DNA of 64,000 nucleotides from Heyndrickxia shackletonii (GCF_001420715.1 NZ_LJJC01000004.1:314547-378546), one strand, 5' to 3'. Positions 17,177 to 26,485 are shown, numbered from the stretch's first letter. The notes: a model not told the origin generated them from the letters alone. Program-made: numbers and translations.

Positions 17177-17683
17177 TTGGGGAAATATCTTAAGGTAGTG
17201 GTGCCGATAGTATTAATTATTATGATAATTGCCATCGTATTCTACAAAAAGGAAAATGTAGAGGAGCCGACCATTACGATTAAATTTAATATTTCAAAGC
17301 TAACGGAAGATGAATTTAATAGACTTGAAAGAGTGAATTATGAAGACTCCGGCATAAGTGATTTTAGAATATTGACCTATAAAGTAGATATGAAGCAATC
17401 AAATGGTATTACTTCTCGGAAAATAGTAATACCAGATATTGAGAAAGTAATTAATACAATTGATAAAACGAGGGTTATACATATGACTGGGTGGGAGCAG
17501 GATAACGCAGAAGAAAACTTTGCAAATTATAGTTACGAGTTCATTTATTATTCAAAAGGATTAAACGATGAAGACGTAAAAAAAGCGTTAAGCTCTAAAG
17601 TTGTAACAGTATCTTGGGAAACAATCGATGGGAAAGCAACAACCAAAAGATTTAATGTGGGTAATCTTACAAAAATTAAATAG
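17177..17683 (+). CDS. Membrane-anchored protein of unknown function
   Basis: The protein has 168 residues, with one N-terminal membrane segment (YLKVVVPIVLIIMIIAIVFY) followed by an extracellular or periplasm-side domain rich in beta and charged residues. A TTG start at 17177 is preferred because GGGGGGATG lies 6-7 nt upstream; an ATG at 17162 adds five residues and overlaps that site. No known domain is recognised. It ends the small gene run before the tyrS T-box. Confidence 0.6.
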   Translation: MGKYLKVVVPIVLIIMIIAIVFYKKENVEEPTITIKFNISKLTEDEFNRLERVNYEDSGISDFRILTYKVDMKQSNGITSRKIVIPDIEKVINTIDKTRVIHMTGWEQDNAEENFANYSYEFIYYSKGLNDEDVKKALSSKVVTVSWETIDGKATTKRFNVGNLTKIK

Positions 17684-17759
17684 GTTAGGATAAAATACGC
17701 AAAAATTAGTTTGAATTTTCCCCTAATTTAGGTTAATATAAATGAAATATTTACAATAT

Positions 17760-17984
17760 AAAGGTAATGATTGGAATAAGTAGTTTCTTATCTCCCTGTA
17801 GCAGAGAGCTGGTGGTGGTGAAAATCAGTATAAAGATAAGGGCGAATTACCTCCATGAACTTTCTTTGCGAACGGATAGTAGTAAAGAACGGACGAACCG
17901 TTATTCGAATGAAGTGGAAGAGAAATCTTCAATAAGGGTGGTACCGCGTTAACCACGTCCCTTTTTTCGGGGCGTGGTTTTTTA
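17760..17984 (+). promoter_or_regulatory. T-box riboswitch of tyrosyl-tRNA synthetase gene
   Basis: The Stem I motif AGAGAGCTGGTGGTGGTG is at 17802-17820, and the T-box AAGGGTGGTACCGCG at 17934-17948. A terminator follows with arms ACCACGTCCC (17952-17961) and GGGGCGTGGT (17969-17978) and a T-run. GAATTACC at 17845-17852 contains a TAC triplet suitable as the tyrosine specifier. Uncharged tRNA-Tyr would stabilise the antiterminator and allow tyrS expression. Confidence 0.93.
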
Positions 17985-18033
17985 TATTTATAAAATATAA
18001 CCCTGTGTAAAACTTTAAAACTACGTTTAGTTC

Positions 18034-18172
18034 CATCGCCTATCGGCGTACGGATTTCTCCGTCTCCGACCTACGATAAGTCAACATCAGCTCGAGGAAT
18101 ACCTCAGCACAGTTTTCTTTATCTTAGACGAAGACTACGAAATCCGTACGCCGATGAGCAAGGCGCTTGCAC
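18034..18172. repeat. Palindromic interspersed repeat element within the tyrS leader
   Basis: Perfect 17-bp inverted arms at 18042-18058 and 18139-18155 (ATCGGCGTACGGATTTC and its complement) enclose 80 bp with the inner hairpin GAGGAATACCTC. The flanks read CCATCGCC and GGCGCTTGC. Its base composition is clearly more GC-rich than the surroundings. The layout resembles Bacillus intergenic repeats whose ends read GCGCCTA...AGGCGCTTGCGC. It lies between the T-box terminator and the tyrS start. Confidence 0.7.
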
Positions 18173-18196
18173 ATTTGATGATAGGAGGAGAGTATT

Positions 18197-19441
18197 TTGG
18201 AAAACTTTTTGGAACAACTTACGAGAGAACAATTAGCAGAAGTGGAGAGGCAATTTGACATTTATTGCAGCGGAGCAAAGGAAATCATTCCTGCTTGGGA
18301 GCTAAAGAACAAAATTGCTATGTCTATCCTAAAAAACAAACCGTTGAAGGTGAAATTAGGATTAGATCCTTCCGCTCCTGATGTTCATTTAGGTCATACG
18401 GTTGTTTTAAATAAGCTTAAACAGTTCCAGGAGAATGGACATACGATTCAGCTTATTATAGGGGATTTTACAGGTAAGATAGGGGACCCGACAGGAAAAT
18501 CAACGGTGAGAAAACAGTTAACGAATGAAGAAGTAAAAAATAACGCAAAAACCTATTTCGAACAATTTGGCAAAGTATTAGATATGGAGAAGGTTGAGCT
18601 GCATTACAACTCAAAATGGCTCAGCAGATTAAATCTGGAAGATATTATTCATTTAGCATCCAGTATCACGGTTGCGCGATTACTCGAAAGAAATGATTTT
18701 TCAGAGCGTTTTCGGGCAGGGAAGCCCATTTCTTTGCATGAATTTTTCTATCCGCTCATGCAAGGGTTTGATTCCGTTGAACTGGAAAGTGATGTTGAAC
18801 TTGGCGGAACTGACCAGCATTTCAATGTTTTAATGGGAAGACAGCTGCAAGAGCATTTCGGAAAAGAAAAACAGATTGTTATTTTACTTCCATTACTAGA
18901 GGGTCTTGATGGCGTAGAAAAGATGTCTAAATCCAAAAATAATTATATTGGTGTGGATGATAGCCCAAGTGATATGTATGGAAAAACGATGTCCATCCCA
19001 GATGAATTAATTGTAAAATATTTTGAGCTTGTTACAGATTTGCCGCTTGAACGGAAAAAGCAAATAAAAGAAGAATTAGCTCAAGGAAAACTCCACCCGA
19101 GAGACGCCAAAATGCTTCTAGCTAGAACGATTGTAAGCAGCTTTTATAATGCTCAGCAGGCAGAAAGTGCGGAAGAAGCTTTTAAAGCAGTATTTCAAAG
19201 AGGGGGATTGCCTGATGATATCCCTGTTGTAAAATGGCAGGGAGAAATGGAAGTTCCCATAGTTGATTTACTGACAGAATTAAAATTACAAAAATCAAAA
19301 ACAGAAGCGCGGAAAATGATCCAAAATGGCGGAGTGAGGATAAATGAGGTTAAGGTGATCGATATAAATTTAATGGTGGATATTAAGCAAGAACCCGTTA
19401 TTCAGGTAGGGAAACGAAAGTTTGTAAAATTGGAAAGATAG
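18197..19441 (+). CDS. tyrS: Tyrosyl-tRNA synthetase (TyrZ-type)
   Basis: The protein has 414 residues and charges tRNA-Tyr with tyrosine in the cytoplasm. The class I HIGH motif is HLGH (residues 64-67), a [14 protein letters not shown] stretch is present, and the KMSKS loop is [11 protein letters not shown]-terminal S4 RNA-binding domain ([19 protein letters not shown]) completes it. HLGH and GTDQ mark the TyrZ-like branch rather than the longer common B. subtilis TyrS. The start is TTG with GGAGGAG upstream. It is controlled by the upstream T-box. Whether another tyrosyl-tRNA synthetase exists elsewhere in the genome is unknown. Confidence 0.95.
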   Translation: MENFLEQLTREQLAEVERQFDIYCSGAKEIIPAWELKNKIAMSILKNKPLKVKLGLDPSAPDVHLGHTVVLNKLKQFQENGHTIQLIIGDFTGKIGDPTGKSTVRKQLTNEEVKNNAKTYFEQFGKVLDMEKVELHYNSKWLSRLNLEDIIHLASSITVARLLERNDFSERFRAGKPISLHEFFYPLMQGFDSVELESDVELGGTDQHFNVLMGRQLQEHFGKEKQIVILLPLLEGLDGVEKMSKSKNNYIGVDDSPSDMYGKTMSIPDELIVKYFELVTDLPLERKKQIKEELAQGKLHPRDAKMLLARTIVSSFYNAQQAESAEEAFKAVFQRGGLPDDIPVVKWQGEMEVPIVDLLTELKLQKSKTEARKMIQNGGVRINEVKVIDINLMVDIKQEPVIQVGKRKFVKLER

Positions 19442-19465
19442 TAATCTAAAACTAGAAATATTTTT

Positions 19466-19650
19466 TAGCGGACCTAGAATCCGCTATTTTTATTAAATAC
19501 CCCTATTTTGGAGTCTTAGCGGACACTGAGTACGTTATTTTCGAAAAAACATAAGGAAATCACTGCTTTTATACAAAATAACGGAACCTATGTCCGCAAA
19601 TTTGGTTGATTTGCCTATTTTGCACAAAATAACGGATCTGGTGTCCGCTA
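19466..19650. repeat. Repeat cluster 2: two direct and two inverted GCGGAC...CCGTTATT units
   Basis: Direct copies begin at 19466 and 19517 (51 nt apart). Inverted copies have ACGGA at 19581 and 19632 (51 nt apart). The sequence varies from cluster 1 but the architecture is the same. It lies downstream of tyrS. The rest of the gap to 19852 shows nothing recognisable. Confidence 0.83.
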
Positions 19651-19852
19651 AGTAAAGCTATCATAAAAAGATCGCTTTCATTAAAGAGGATATAATCCAC
19701 AAAGAATCGAATTAATGGAAGGAGTACTTGTTAAAGGTGTCATGAACGTGGACTATAACATTATTAATCTAGTGATGAAGTGTAGATAAATAGTAGCGGA
19801 ATAAAATATAAGGTTTTAGATTTAATACAAAAATTTTTAAGGGGAAATGAAA

Positions 19853-20179
19853 ATGAATGGCAATACGAAAGCATTTCAACCGCCATATTACGCTGTAATA
19901 TTCACTTCACATAGAACACTAGGTGACAAAGGATATGGAAAAATGGCCGAAGCAATGGAACAATTAGCTTCCAAGCAGCCGGGATTTTTAGGTATTGAGA
20001 GTGCAAGGGATAATGAATTGGGTATTACTGTTTCCTATTGGGATTCCTTAGAAGCTATTAGAAATTGGAAAGAAAATTCAGCTCATAAAATAGCACAAGA
20101 AAAAGGGAAACAAGAATGGTATAAAAATTACTCTATTCGGATTTGTAAAGTTGAAAAAGAGTATTCTTTTGGATTGTGA
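19853..20179 (+). CDS. Antibiotic-biosynthesis-monooxygenase-fold (ABM) protein
   Basis: The protein has 108 residues and the ferredoxin-like ABM dimer fold: PYYAVIFTSHRT, then MAEAMEQLASKQPGFLGIESARD, SYWDSLEAIRNWK and KWYKNY-type C-terminus. Related Bacillus proteins (YqjZ-like) are small putative monooxygenases. The ATG at 19853 has AAGGGG 8 nt upstream; an ATG at 19847 is too close to that site. No cofactor-binding residues can be seen with confidence. The role is unknown. Confidence 0.72.
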   Translation: MNGNTKAFQPPYYAVIFTSHRTLGDKGYGKMAEAMEQLASKQPGFLGIESARDNELGITVSYWDSLEAIRNWKENSAHKIAQEKGKQEWYKNYSIRICKVEKEYSFGL

Positions 20180-20256
20180 TGGCAAGCATTTTAACTTCAT
20201 TTAGCTTCACTTTTTAAGGGGCGGTTAGTGGAATAGAAATAATAAGGGGTGTATGA

Positions 20257-21747
20257 ATGGCTATACCATTTAATGATTTTTTCAGAGAAGAATTAACTAT
20301 TTATGAAATTCAAAGAGCGATGGAAAATGGCGAGATAACTTCAAAAGAATTGGTAATGTTTTATTTACATAGAATTGCAAAATACGATCAGAAAGGTCCA
20401 AGGTTAAATTCCATACTTGAAGTTAATCCGGATGCGATTTTTATCGCGGAAGGACTTGATTATGAAAGAAAAACGAAGGGTGTAAGGGGACCTTTACACG
20501 GAATTCCAGTAGTTTTAAAGGATAATATTGAAACAGGTGATTCCATGCACACGAGTGCAGGATCCATTGCCTTAGAAAACCATATGGCTAGCAATGATGC
20601 ATTTCTTGTTCAAAAACTGCGTAAAGCGGGAGCGGTAATCTTAGGTAAAGCAAATATGACAGAATTTGCGAATGGAATGTCTACTGAAATGTGGGCAGGG
20701 TATAGTTCAAGGGGTGGGCAAGTATTAAACCCTTATGGGGATGGTAGTCTTTTTGTTGGTGGCTCAAGCTCCGGCTCTGCCGTTGCAGTGGCAGCCAACC
20801 TTACAGTTTTATCAGTAGGTACTGAAACAGATGGATCCATTCTTAGCCCTGCCACACAAAACTCAGTTGTAGGCATTAAACCAACTGTTGGGTTAATCAG
20901 CAGAAAGGGCATTATCCCCTTTACATACTCTCAAGATACAGCTGGGCCATTTGCCAGAACTGTTACGGATGCTGCGCTGTTATTGGGAGCAATGTCTGGT
21001 GTTGATGAAGGTGACGCTGCAACGTATGAAAGTGAAGGAAGAATAGAAAATGATTATTCCATTTATTTGGACACAGCCGGTTTAAGAGGAGCAAAAATAG
21101 GAGTATTTCATAGTGATTCTAATGCTTTTCATGATTTTGAAGAGTATGATGACGAATTATATAAGAGTGCAATACAAACTATTAAAGACCAAGGAGCGAA
21201 GATAATAGAAGATATTGAAATCCCTTCCTTTCATAGAAAGTGGGATTACGGGGTATCATTATATGAGTTAAAACATAGCTTAGACAATTATCTTTCTCAA
21301 CTACCATCCAATATTCCAGTACATTCATTGACGGAATTAATCCAATTCAATAGAGATAATAAAGAAGCAGCATTGAAATATGGTCAGAATAAACTGGAGC
21401 AAAGAGAATCGCTTGCTAATACATTAAGAAATCCTGAGTATTTAGAGGCAAAATTGGAAGATTTATATTATTCACAGGAACAAGGGATTGATTTTACTTT
21501 AAAAAAATATGATCTTGATGCCATTCTTTTTCCTGCTTATATAGGTTCAACCATTTGTGCAAAAGCAGGGTATCCTTCCATTGCTGTGCCTGCTGGTTAT
21601 ATGAAAAATGGAAGACCGTTTGGGGTAACATTTGCAAGCACTGCATACACCGAAGGCTTATTAATTAAATTAGCTTTTGCTTTTGAGCAGGCTACTAAGC
21701 ATCGAAAAGTTCCAATAGTGAATAGGGAGAATATAATAAGTTCCTGA
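20257..21747 (+). CDS. Amidase-signature-family amidohydrolase
   Basis: The protein has 496 residues and hydrolyses an amide bond. The Ser-cisSer-Lys triad is readable: Lys88 in IPVVLKDN, cis-Ser in VGGSSSGSAVAVAA (about residue 171-172) and the nucleophile Ser194 in GTETDGSI. The family usually has GTDTGGSI here, so one glycine is replaced by Asp. RBS AAGGGGTG precedes the ATG. The length is normal and no signal peptide is seen. The substrate is unknown; GatA-like function is unlikely without GatB and GatC neighbours. Confidence 0.9.
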   Translation: MAIPFNDFFREELTIYEIQRAMENGEITSKELVMFYLHRIAKYDQKGPRLNSILEVNPDAIFIAEGLDYERKTKGVRGPLHGIPVVLKDNIETGDSMHTSAGSIALENHMASNDAFLVQKLRKAGAVILGKANMTEFANGMSTEMWAGYSSRGGQVLNPYGDGSLFVGGSSSGSAVAVAANLTVLSVGTETDGSILSPATQNSVVGIKPTVGLISRKGIIPFTYSQDTAGPFARTVTDAALLLGAMSGVDEGDAATYESEGRIENDYSIYLDTAGLRGAKIGVFHSDSNAFHDFEEYDDELYKSAIQTIKDQGAKIIEDIEIPSFHRKWDYGVSLYELKHSLDNYLSQLPSNIPVHSLTELIQFNRDNKEAALKYGQNKLEQRESLANTLRNPEYLEAKLEDLYYSQEQGIDFTLKKYDLDAILFPAYIGSTICAKAGYPSIAVPAGYMKNGRPFGVTFASTAYTEGLLIKLAFAFEQATKHRKVPIVNRENIISS

Positions 21748-21771
21748 AAAGATGTTATAAATAATATGAAG

Positions 21772-21808
21772 AAAAGTCCCTGCTTTTAATTAAAAAGGAG
21801 GGATTTTA
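21772..21808 (+). terminator. Probable terminator after the amidase gene
   Basis: AAAAGTCCCTGCTTTT is followed by AAAAAGGAGGGATTTT, an imperfect stem with T-rich ends on both strands. It also faces the minus-strand gene ending at 21873. Confidence 0.5.
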
Positions 21809-21872
21809 TGTGTTTAATGTAATAAAGCCGAGATACCTCTAACCCGTTTCTTCTCAAAAAGTGGGATTTCAA

Positions 21873-22331
21873 TCACTTTACTTTTGCCACTCCTAAAGCA
21901 AAATGCTTCCAAAGTATATCCTCAATTAATGCAGCTTGTGATTCTTCACAATCAATAATTAGAATGACTTCCGAATGCTTTCCTTTTAAAACTCTTTTAT
22001 TTTTCTTTACAACCAATTCCATAAAGAGACGAATAATAAAGCCAAGAACAAACCCGACAAATGCACTTATCAGTCCCCAGTATATTGGCCCCCATGCTAA
22101 TTCAAATCCTATACTTGCTCCAATAACCGCAAATGCAGTGGCAATCCCCATACCAATATCAATGAGGCTTGTACCATCTGAACGGTGCAGGCTATCAAAA
22201 ATTTTACGGTCTTCCGTTCTATTATCCAGCGGGACGGCAAATATATTTTCTTTTTGGATCCCTTTTTTTTCTAACGTAGAAACTGCCATTTCCAAAAATC
22301 CTGTGCATTCAAATGTTGAAAAAAGCTGCAA
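21873..22331 (-). CDS. Two-segment membrane protein of unknown function
   Basis: The protein has 152 residues. The N-terminal domain (CTGFLEMAVSTLEKKGIQKENIFAVPLD) resembles a small alpha/beta stress-protein domain. A glycine-rich hydrophobic hairpin follows (about residues 57-105: IDIGMGIATAFAVIGASIGF and YWGLISAFVGFVLGFIIRLF), then a C-terminal soluble domain HSEVILIIDCEES. The start is a TTG 5 bases after the upstream gene's stop, so the two genes form an operon. The glycine-zipper hairpin suggests membrane insertion or oligomerisation. The function is unknown. Confidence 0.65.
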   Translation of the reverse strand: MQLFSTFECTGFLEMAVSTLEKKGIQKENIFAVPLDNRTEDRKIFDSLHRSDGTSLIDIGMGIATAFAVIGASIGFELAWGPIYWGLISAFVGFVLGFIIRLFMELVVKKNKRVLKGKHSEVILIIDCEESQAALIEDILWKHFALGVAKVK

Positions 22332-22336
22332 TTATA

Positions 22337-23125
22337 TCACTTCACTTTTTGTCCTTTTAGTATTTGGAAATTCTTCGATTGATAATTTACAGATAAGTAA
22401 TCCCTTAAATCTTTTTCGAACAGTTTGTTATTCTCAACGGTATTCATATAAGAATCATAAATAGCAAACCCATAGTGCGAAGGGATAAAAAGGAGCCAAT
22501 CTGGCTTTAAAACAGAGGTTGCCTCGTTTATTTTACCTAAAAATAAAAGTACAACCGCTTCTTGAATGTGCGAATAATAAAAAAATATAACTAACCATAC
22601 GATGACAAATATTGCCGTTAATATCCTATGAATATACAGTTGTCCTAAACCAGGAATAAATATTGACCACATAACGGCAACAGTGGGATTTCGTTTATCC
22701 AGGTAGTTAATCTCTAAAGCTCCTAATGAAAAAGAATTAAAACGGTGTGCCTCTCGCTCGGCTAAAACATAAACCTTATTCATATCTACTGTTGTCCGAA
22801 AACTGTCCCAAATACCAAAAAGGTAAACAGGAATATACATAAGAAGCCATCTTGTATCTAACACTTCTTTTGCCATGTCTATTTTCCCTTGAAAGGAATA
22901 AATCATAGCAGAATTAACATGTGGATTAACATTAACGAAAACTTCCCAAATAAATAATGCATACCCTCTAAGATATTTAGATAAAAGCATATGTCCGAAT
23001 CCAGGGAACGCTGCGGACCACCAAGCAATAATATAAGGATTTCTCAAATGTAGTTGGGTTGTTCCTAAAATACTAACATGGGCTTTATATCTTCTGGCAG
23101 TGTTGTCATTTGTGTAATTGTCCAT
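22337..23125 (-). CDS. Membrane protein with internal duplication, unknown function
   Basis: The protein has 262 residues built of two similar halves. WWSAAFPGFGHMLLSKYLRGYALFIWEVF (from about residue 35) matches MWSIFIPGLGQLYIHRILTAIFVIVW (from about 150), and each is followed by a further hydrophobic segment and a W-D-S-Y/F motif (FGIWDSF, FAIYDSY). The PGFGH/PGLGQ motif recalls small TM2-type domains. AAAGGTGG precedes the ATG. It is the first gene of a two-gene operon with the 21873-22331 gene. The role is not known. Confidence 0.7.
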   Translation of the reverse strand: MDNYTNDNTARRYKAHVSILGTTQLHLRNPYIIAWWSAAFPGFGHMLLSKYLRGYALFIWEVFVNVNPHVNSAMIYSFQGKIDMAKEVLDTRWLLMYIPVYLFGIWDSFRTTVDMNKVYVLAEREAHRFNSFSLGALEINYLDKRNPTVAVMWSIFIPGLGQLYIHRILTAIFVIVWLVIFFYYSHIQEAVVLLFLGKINEATSVLKPDWLLFIPSHYGFAIYDSYMNTVENNKLFEKDLRDYLSVNYQSKNFQILKGQKVK

Positions 23126-23249
23126 TTAATCCACCTTTTTTATATATAATTCCAAAAGTGAACTGTATTTATGCTTGATTTATTAGGCTATCTTTAATTG
23201 TCTTCATACTACTTGAAAATCAAATCAAGAAAAAAAATTTCAAAACATA

Positions 23250-23278
23250 TTGATGAAAGAAATTTTCTTTCGTATAAT
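23250..23278 (+). promoter_or_regulatory. Promoter of gntP with an operator-like palindrome in its spacer
   Basis: TTGATG at 23250-23255 and TATAAT at 23273-23278 are 17 bp apart. The near-palindrome GAAAGAAATTTTCTTTC at 23255-23271 fills the spacer. A related site, GAAAAAAATTTTCTTTTTC, lies at 24770-24788 before the kinase gene. Repressor binding here would block polymerase. The candidate protein is the RpiR-type regulator of the locus. Confidence 0.6.
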
Positions 23279-23290
23279 AGGTTTATGATT

Positions 23291-23304
23291 TGAAAGTGCT
23301 TTCA
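23291..23304 (+). promoter_or_regulatory. cre-like CcpA site before gntP
   Basis: TGAAAGTGCTTTCA matches the catabolite-responsive consensus TGAAARCGYTTTCA except for TG in place of the central CG. It lies 13 bp downstream of the -10 box, where CcpA blocks elongation in other operons. Confidence 0.6.
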
Positions 23305-23388
23305 TTTCCCGATCAAACTATTTAATAGTTGGTTTGGTGAAAATGAAGGAAGTTGATTACAGATTAGAATAAAGAGGAGGGGAAAATA

Positions 23389-24711
23389 ATGTTTCATTTA
23401 GTTGTAGCACTATTAGCTATTATTATCGTTATTATTGGGGTTACATTGTTTAAGTGGCACGCATTTATTAGTTTACTAGTAGCAACCTTGTTCCTGGCTA
23501 TCTTTTCCGGTTTATCCTTAGATAAGATTGTTACCGGGATTGAAACAGGTGTAGGGGGTACCTTGGGGCACTTAGTTGGAATCCTTGCTCTTGGTACAAT
23601 TTTAGGAAAACTAATGGCAGAGTCAGGGGCAGGAATACAGGTATCCAATTTCTTTGTCCGTACTTTTGGGATAAAGAAACTTCCTTGGGCCATGCTTCTT
23701 GCAGGATTTATTACTGGTATTCCTGTATTTTTTGAAGTAGGAATATTAATTGTTCTTCCTTTAGTTATTTCACTGCACAAAACATCTAAGCAAAACTTAT
23801 TGCTTATTGGATTGCCAGCGATTGCCGGTTTATCCATTGCACATGGCTTGATTCCGCCGCATCCGGGCGCGATTGCAGCGATTGGAATTTATAATGCCAA
23901 TATGGGGAAGGTACTTCTGTACTCTCTTATTATTGCAATTCCTTCCGCGATTCTGGCAGGGCCAGTTTTTGCAAAATGGGTTTCTAAACGTATAAAACCA
24001 GAACAAGAACCTGAGCTTATTAAAATTCAGGATATGGACAATCAGAAACTTCCTGGAACAGGTATTTCATTCTTAGTCATTTTATTACCTGTTATTCTCA
24101 TGGTATTTTCAGCACTAGTTCCATTTATCGGAATGTCTGATGGGATGAAAAAATTCTTTGGATTTATCGGAAGCCCTTTGATTGCTCTATTAATTTCTGT
24201 TTTTGCTGCTATGTACTTCCTTGGATTCCGACAAGGATTAAATAAAAATCGAATGAAAACGTTAGTAGAGGAATGCTTTTTACCAGTCGGTTCTATTATA
24301 GCCATTATTGGTGCAGGCGGCGGATTTAAGCAAATATTGATTGACAGTGGTGTAGGTAATACAATTGGAGAAATGGCACAGCATTTTTCATTATCGCCAT
24401 TAGTGCTTGCCTTTATTATTGCAGGCTTAATCCGGATTGCTACAGGTTCAGCTACCGTTGCTTTAACAACTGCAGCTGGAATTGTATCACCAATTATTCA
24501 ACATATGACCGGAGTTAACCTTGAATTATTGGTTATTGCAACGGGTGCCGGTTCCCTAATGTTCTCGCATGTGAATGATGCCGGCTTCTGGATGGTGAAA
24601 GAATATCTGGGTCTAAGTGTTCCGGAAACATTAAAAACATGGACCGTACTGGAAACCATTTTATCCTTCGTTGCATTTGGATTAGCGCTAATTCTCGATG
24701 TTTTTATTTAA
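23389..24711 (+). CDS. gntP: Gluconate permease, GntP family
   Basis: The protein has 440 residues with about 12-14 membrane segments. Family landmarks are the N-terminal WHAFISLLVATLFLAIFSGL, GIPVFFEVGIL, HGLIPPHPGAIAAI and the C-terminal HVNDAGFWMVKEYLGL. GntP proteins import gluconate (or a related aldonate) with protons. AGAGGAGGGG precedes the ATG. The neighbours are two gluconate kinases and an RpiR regulator, so it supplies gluconate to the pentose phosphate pathway. A promoter with an operator-like palindrome and a cre-like site lie upstream. Confidence 0.92.
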   Translation: MFHLVVALLAIIIVIIGVTLFKWHAFISLLVATLFLAIFSGLSLDKIVTGIETGVGGTLGHLVGILALGTILGKLMAESGAGIQVSNFFVRTFGIKKLPWAMLLAGFITGIPVFFEVGILIVLPLVISLHKTSKQNLLLIGLPAIAGLSIAHGLIPPHPGAIAAIGIYNANMGKVLLYSLIIAIPSAILAGPVFAKWVSKRIKPEQEPELIKIQDMDNQKLPGTGISFLVILLPVILMVFSALVPFIGMSDGMKKFFGFIGSPLIALLISVFAAMYFLGFRQGLNKNRMKTLVEECFLPVGSIIAIIGAGGGFKQILIDSGVGNTIGEMAQHFSLSPLVLAFIIAGLIRIATGSATVALTTAAGIVSPIIQHMTGVNLELLVIATGAGSLMFSHVNDAGFWMVKEYLGLSVPETLKTWTVLETILSFVAFGLALILDVFI

Positions 24712-24721
24712 TAGGTATTTT

Positions 24722-24760
24722 ACTGGCTAAGGTTGCTGAAACCTGAAGCCAGTTTTTCTT
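24722..24760 (+). terminator. Terminator after gntP
   Basis: ACTGGCT and AGCCAGT enclose an inner AGGTT/AACCT stem, followed by TTTTTCTT. Confidence 0.85.
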
Positions 24761-24769
24761 GTTTAATAT

Positions 24770-24788
24770 GAAAAAAATTTTCTTTTTC
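24770..24788. promoter_or_regulatory. Operator-like site before the first gluconate kinase gene
   Basis: GAAAAAAATTTTCTTTTTC shares the core GAAARAAATTTTCTTT with the palindrome in the gntP promoter (23255-23271). A TATAAT box follows at 24825-24830. It is a candidate binding site of the RpiR-type regulator, by inference. Confidence 0.45.
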
Positions 24789-24892
24789 ACAAAATAGATA
24801 AAAGTAATGGCAAAAGGCATTTAATATAATAAAAGAGCAAACAAATAAGCATAGGCTATTTGGTATTGTATGTTTTTAGGAGGTATAAAGAA

Positions 24893-26434
24893 ATGGGTTC
24901 AAAGTATGTCATCGGTGTAGATATAGGAACTACCAGTACAAAATCAGTATTATTTTCCGAAAAAGGGGAAATTATTTCAAGTTACAACATTGAATATCCA
25001 CTTTATTCTCCTACTCCTGATACAGCAGTGCAGGATCCCGAAGAAATCATGAACGCAGTTGTGAAGACAATTAAAGAGGTGATATTATCTAGTAATATTC
25101 CTCTAAATGATATTGTATGCGTATCCTTTAGTTCAGCAATGCATAGCTTGATCGCTGTTGACGACGAAGGGAAACCTCTTTCCCCTTGTATTACATGGGC
25201 TGATAACCGCAGTGTTAAATGGGCGGATAAAATAAAGGATGAAATGAATGGGCATCAAATTTACCTTCGAACAGGTACTCCAATCCATCCGATGTCTCCT
25301 CTTTCCAAGCTGCTTTGGATGAGAAAGGAACAATACGAGTTATTTAGCAGTGCATCAAAATTCATCTCCATAAAAGAGTATGTTTTCTATAAACTATTTG
25401 GTCAGTTTGTAGTGGACTATTCTATTGCTTCTGCTACCGGCATGTTTAATTTACAAGAATTAAATTGGGATGAAGAGGCATTAAAGGTAGCTGGTGTTAC
25501 TTCATCTCAATTGTCAAAACCAGTTTCCACAACCTTCAGACTAACAGGGATGGATTCCAAATTCGCAGAAGAAATGGGTATTCCAGAAAATGTACCGTTT
25601 GTTGTTGGAGCAAGTGATGGGGTCCTTTCTAATCTTGGAGTTAATGCGATAGAGCCAGGTTCTATTGCTGTTACGATTGGGACAAGCGGTGCCATAAGAA
25701 CGGTAATAGACAGGCCGATTACGGATCCGAAGGGACGGATCTTTTGCTATGCATTAACAGAAAATCACTGGGTAATTGGAGGACCAGTTAATAACGGTGG
25801 GATGATTTTCCGCTGGGTGCGCGATCAGCTTGGTGCATCAGAAATAGAAGCCGCAAAAAGGTTAGGAGTAGATCCATACGATTTGCTGACTGAAATTGCT
25901 GCTAAAGTTAGTCCGGGAGCTGATGGATTGTTATTTCATCCATATCTTGCTGGTGAACGTGCTCCATTATGGGATGCGCATGCTAGAGGCTCCTTCTTTG
26001 GACTTGGTTTGCACCATAAGAAAGAGCATATGATTAGGGCTGTACTGGAAGGTGTTATTTTTAATTTATATACTGTTCTTCTTGCTTTGAAAGAGCTTAT
26101 TGGGGAACCGAAAAAAATACAAGCCACCGGTGGATTTGCAAGATCCCACTTGTGGAGGCAGATAATGGCGGATATCTTTAATCAAGAATTATCTGTTCCT
26201 GAAAGCTTTGAAAGTTCTTGTCTAGGAGCAGCAATATTAGGATTATACAGCCTTGGAATGGTTGATTCCCTTGAAGTAGTTTCCGAGATGGTAGGGGAAA
26301 GCCACTATCACAGGCCAATAGAGGAAAACGTTCAAATTTATGAGGAACTCGCACCAATTTATATTCATGTTTCAAGATCTTTAAATGAAGATTATCAAAG
26401 AATCGCTGCATTTCAGAAGAAATGGGTGCAATGA
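24893..26434 (+). CDS. gntK: Gluconate kinase (FGGY family), copy 1
   Basis: The protein has 513 residues and phosphorylates gluconate to 6-phosphogluconate. The FGGY-kinase landmarks are YVIGVDIGTTSTKSVLF (phosphate 1 loop), ITWADNRS, the second ATP motif VTIGTSGAIR, and the C-terminal ATGGFARSHLWRQIMADIF. The start MGSKYVIG is chosen because AGGAGGT lies 9 nt upstream and the second kinase aligns from there; an upstream in-frame start would add 11 unmatched residues. It follows gntP and is followed by a convergent RpiR gene. It is a close paralogue of the kinase at 27443. Confidence 0.92.
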   Translation: MGSKYVIGVDIGTTSTKSVLFSEKGEIISSYNIEYPLYSPTPDTAVQDPEEIMNAVVKTIKEVILSSNIPLNDIVCVSFSSAMHSLIAVDDEGKPLSPCITWADNRSVKWADKIKDEMNGHQIYLRTGTPIHPMSPLSKLLWMRKEQYELFSSASKFISIKEYVFYKLFGQFVVDYSIASATGMFNLQELNWDEEALKVAGVTSSQLSKPVSTTFRLTGMDSKFAEEMGIPENVPFVVGASDGVLSNLGVNAIEPGSIAVTIGTSGAIRTVIDRPITDPKGRIFCYALTENHWVIGGPVNNGGMIFRWVRDQLGASEIEAAKRLGVDPYDLLTEIAAKVSPGADGLLFHPYLAGERAPLWDAHARGSFFGLGLHHKKEHMIRAVLEGVIFNLYTVLLALKELIGEPKKIQATGGFARSHLWRQIMADIFNQELSVPESFESSCLGAAILGLYSLGMVDSLEVVSEMVGESHYHRPIEENVQIYEELAPIYIHVSRSLNEDYQRIAAFQKKWVQ

Positions 26435-26449
26435 TAAGAAAGAAAAAAC

Positions 26450-26483
26450 AAAAAACCTCACATGTATTATAGTGGGGTTTTTG
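26450..26483. terminator. Bidirectional terminator between gntK and rpiR-type gene
   Basis: AAAAACCTCAC and GTGGGGTTTTT form a stem (with one wobble pair) around ATGTATTATA, serving both convergent genes. Confidence 0.85.
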
Positions 26484-26485
26484 GT

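Noticed and set aside
17767-17952. Open frame of 61 codons
   Set aside because: It lies entirely within the T-box leader RNA.
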